A stretch of DNA of 64,000 nt from Thiobacillus denitrificans (lineage in GTDB: Bacteria; Pseudomonadota; Gammaproteobacteria; Burkholderiales; Thiobacillaceae). The first letter of the stretch is position 1; every line of letters begins with the position of its first letter. A program made the translations under genes and the position numbers. The notes under the pieces were generated by a model. It searched no databases. It was not told where the DNA came from and was given only the letters and a program-made list of their open reading frames with translations. The stretch spans positions 62,001 to 126,000 of the forward strand of contig DDRS01000009.1 in the NCBI GenBank assembly GCA_002343685.1, read 5' to 3'. Positions 62,300 through 64,000 of this stretch are shown here, one piece after another.

Positions 62300-62905
62300 G
62301 TGCTTGCCATCATCGAGGCGGCCGGTTGGCCGGTCTGGCCGTTGATATTGGCGTCGGTTCTCGCCGTGGCCATCATCATCGAACGTGCTTACAGCTTGCG
62401 CAGCCAGGAGGTCGCCCCTGCGGGCCTGTTGCTGGAGACGATCAAGATTTACCAGGAACGTGGCGTGACGCAGGAACTGGTCACGCATCTGGCCGATGGC
62501 TCGCCGCTGGGACGGATCTTCGCGACCGCGCTGAAGAACGCCCACAACTCGCGCGAGATCATGAAGGAGTCCATCGAGGAGTCCGGACGCGCCGTGACTC
62601 ATGAACTCGATCGCTTCCTGACCTCGCTCGGCACCGTCGCCAGCATGGCACCCCTGCTCGGACTGCTCGGCACGGTGATCGGCATGATCGAGATCTTCGG
62701 CGCGCAGACCGGCGGCGGCACCAATCCCGGCCAGCTGGCGCACGGCATTTCGATCGCGCTCTACAACACTGCGTTCGGCCTGATCGTGGCGATCCCGGCG
62801 ATGATTTTCTATCGCTACTTCCGGGCCAAAGTGGAATCGCTGGTGGTCGACATGGAGCAGCAGGCGATCAAACTGGTGGAAATCGTCCACGGCGACCGGA
62901 AATAA
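62300..62905 (+). CDS. exbB: ExbB/TolQ/MotA-family proton channel subunit
   Basis: 201 aa from GTG at 62300, which matches the family opening (LAIIEAAGWPVWPLILASV) and follows GGGAG; an upstream GTG at 62255 lacks a ribosome site. Three transmembrane helices; ASMAPLLGLLGTVIGMIEIF is the conserved TM2 block. Uses the proton gradient to energise TonB-dependent uptake. Paired with exbD; tonB itself is not visible. Confidence 0.93.
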   Translation: MLAIIEAAGWPVWPLILASVLAVAIIIERAYSLRSQEVAPAGLLLETIKIYQERGVTQELVTHLADGSPLGRIFATALKNAHNSREIMKESIEESGRAVTHELDRFLTSLGTVASMAPLLGLLGTVIGMIEIFGAQTGGGTNPGQLAHGISIALYNTAFGLIVAIPAMIFYRYFRAKVESLVVDMEQQAIKLVEIVHGDRK

Positions 62906-62913
62906 AGGCAGCT

Positions 62914-63330
62914 ATGGATTTCAGAAGAGGCCGCCGCGAGGACTACCCGGAAATCAACCTGATTCCGTTCATCGACATCCTGCTCGTCATCGTGATCTTT
63001 CTTGCGGTGACCACGACCTACGCGCGTTTCGCCGAACTCAAGATCAACCTGCCGACCAGCAGCGCTGCCCAGACGCCCAACCCGCCCAAGCAGATCGAGG
63101 TGGCCGTCTCCGAGGACGGCCGCTACGAGATCGACAGCACGGTCGTGGGCGATGCATCGATCGATGGCCTGGCCGCCGCACTGAAGAAAGCCGCCTCCAA
63201 CGAGAACGAGCCGGTCGTGGTGATCAACGCCGATGCGCGGGCCACCCATCAATCCGTGGTGAACGTGATGGAAGCGGCGCGCCGCGAGGGGCTGACCCGC
63301 ATTACCTTCGCCACGCAAACCAACCCCTAA
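62914..63330 (+). CDS. exbD: ExbD/TolR-family protein
   Basis: 138 aa. One transmembrane helix (about 16-36) with the proton-carrying Asp in INLIPFIDILLVIVIF, then a periplasmic domain. Eight nt after exbB. ExbD is preferred over TolR because no tol-pal genes are present and lpxK follows, a typical betaproteobacterial order. Confidence 0.92.
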   Translation: MDFRRGRREDYPEINLIPFIDILLVIVIFLAVTTTYARFAELKINLPTSSAAQTPNPPKQIEVAVSEDGRYEIDSTVVGDASIDGLAAALKKAASNENEPVVVINADARATHQSVVNVMEAARREGLTRITFATQTNP

Positions 63331-63337
63331 GCGGGCC

Positions 63338-64000
63338 ATGTCATCGCTACAGCATGTCTGGGCACGCACGGGCGTGCTTGCCGTGCTGCTCCTGCCGCTC
63401 GCCATGCTGTTCGCCATCGTGTCCGGAGGGCGGCGCCTGGCGTATCGGCGCGGCTGGCTGCATGCGGTATCGGTCGGTGTGCCGGTGATCGTGGTCGGCA
63501 ACATCACTGCCGGCGGCAGCGGCAAGACGCCGCTGGTGATCTGGCTGGTGAACTGGCTGCGTAGCCAGGGCTATCGTCCCGGGGTCATCAGCCGCGGCTA
63601 TGGCGGGACGGCACGCGGTTGTGTCGAGGTACAGGCCGACAGCCTGCCGGCACAGGTGGGCGACGAACCCGTGCTGATCCGACTCAAGGCGGACGCGCCG
63701 GTCGTGGTCGGACGCGACCGGGTGGCGGCGGCGCGCATGCTGCTCGAATGCCATCCGGACGTGGATGTGATCGTGTCCGACGACGGCCTGCAGCATTACC
63801 GTCTGCATCGCGACATTGAGCTGGCCGTCATCGATGCGACGACCGGACTGGGCAACGGCTGGCCGCTGCCGGCGGGCCCGCTGCGCGAACCCGCTGCCCG
63901 GCTGGCCAGCGTCGATGCGGTCGTCCAGGTGGTGCGCGGTACCGCCGAGCCGCGCACCTATCGCTCGATCACAGGCTGGCGGGCCGACTACAGCGCGGGG
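63338..64000 (+). CDS. lpxK: Tetraacyldisaccharide 4'-kinase (3' end outside window)
   Basis: First 221 codons are visible. N-terminal membrane helix (about 12-29), GNITAGGSGKTP P-loop, ISRGYGG and SDDGLQHYRL motifs of LpxK. Phosphorylates lipid A precursor at the 4' position, at the inner face of the inner membrane. 7 nt after exbD. Confidence 0.96.
   Translation, partial: MSSLQHVWARTGVLAVLLLPLAMLFAIVSGGRRLAYRRGWLHAVSVGVPVIVVGNITAGGSGKTPLVIWLVNWLRSQGYRPGVISRGYGGTARGCVEVQADSLPAQVGDEPVLIRLKADAPVVVGRDRVAAARMLLECHPDVDVIVSDDGLQHYRLHRDIELAVIDATTGLGNGWPLPAGPLREPAARLASVDAVVQVVRGTAEPRTYRSITGWRADYSAG

Overview
The window looks like a GC-rich betaproteobacterial chromosome. Gene order supports this: yceD-rpmF-plsX-fabH-fabD-fabG-acpP-fabF-pabC-mltG-tmk-holB-pilZ-tatD, the yciB-yciI-bolA-parvulin block, a DUF1840 gene, a MutL with an endonuclease motif and a two-subunit pyruvate carboxylase. 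A Thiobacillus-like member of the Nitrosomonadales is my best guess, but that is inference from gene content only. Almost all of the window is core genome, with no rRNA, no intact mobile element and no CRISPR array. Two tRNA genes are present (Asn-GTT and Ser-GGA).

Layout. 1-1700 is the scarred end of an acquired segment: a partial methionine aminopeptidase, an AlaX-like editing protein and a broken tyrosine integrase abutting the 3' end of tRNA-Asn. 1.8-8.3 kb holds a Y-family polymerase behind an SOS-like palindrome, a YihY membrane protein fused to a cyclic-nucleotide-binding domain, an aspartate aminotransferase, uvrB and a low-molecular-weight tyrosine phosphatase. 8.3-15.8 kb holds RNase E with a repetitive C-terminal tail, then rluC, a HAD phosphatase, a Rieske protein, sppA and a Rof-like gene, and then an RsmI-like methylase and maf on the other strand. 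15.8-19 kb is pyruvate carboxylase. 19-30 kb is the fatty-acid and cell-envelope run, including a decayed chorismate-binding enzyme fragment before pabC. 30-34.7 kb is grpE-dnaK-dnaJ with two clear sigma-32 promoters and a terminator between dnaK and dnaJ.

34.8-38.8 kb is an accessory module: an ECF42-type sigma factor with YCII (DGPF) and VOC/DUF1428 proteins. Two promoters in it share one architecture, TGTCGATTT-N12-TTCGTCGTA, which I read as the sigma factor's own regulon. 39-42.2 kb has a three-gene lipid-linked sugar transfer set (GT2, VTT/DedA-like membrane protein, ArnT-like GT39). 42.2-48 kb holds a divergent Hfq, a periplasmic parvulin, bolA, yciI, yciB, an RNase AM-type PHP protein, yciO, an M50 protease and trpS. 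48.3-53.4 kb holds yqjDEK-like membrane stress genes, a Tyr/Trp-rich secreted protein, arfB, murI, a small cation transporter and queG. 53.4-64 kb holds tsaE, amiC, a hemerythrin protein, mutL, an S24-fold protein lacking the usual lysine, an ABM-like unknown gene behind an IscR-like box, a class I aldolase, miaA, xseA, a DnaA-box cluster, exbB, exbD and the start of lpxK.

The most promising leads are the ECF42 module with its paired promoters, the VTT protein in the flippase position of a GT2/GT39 operon, the IscR-boxed unknown gene next to the odd S24 protein, the divergent Hfq, and the AT-rich/DnaA-box interval at about 62.1 kb. Calls rest on reading translations and motifs by eye; no database search was run.
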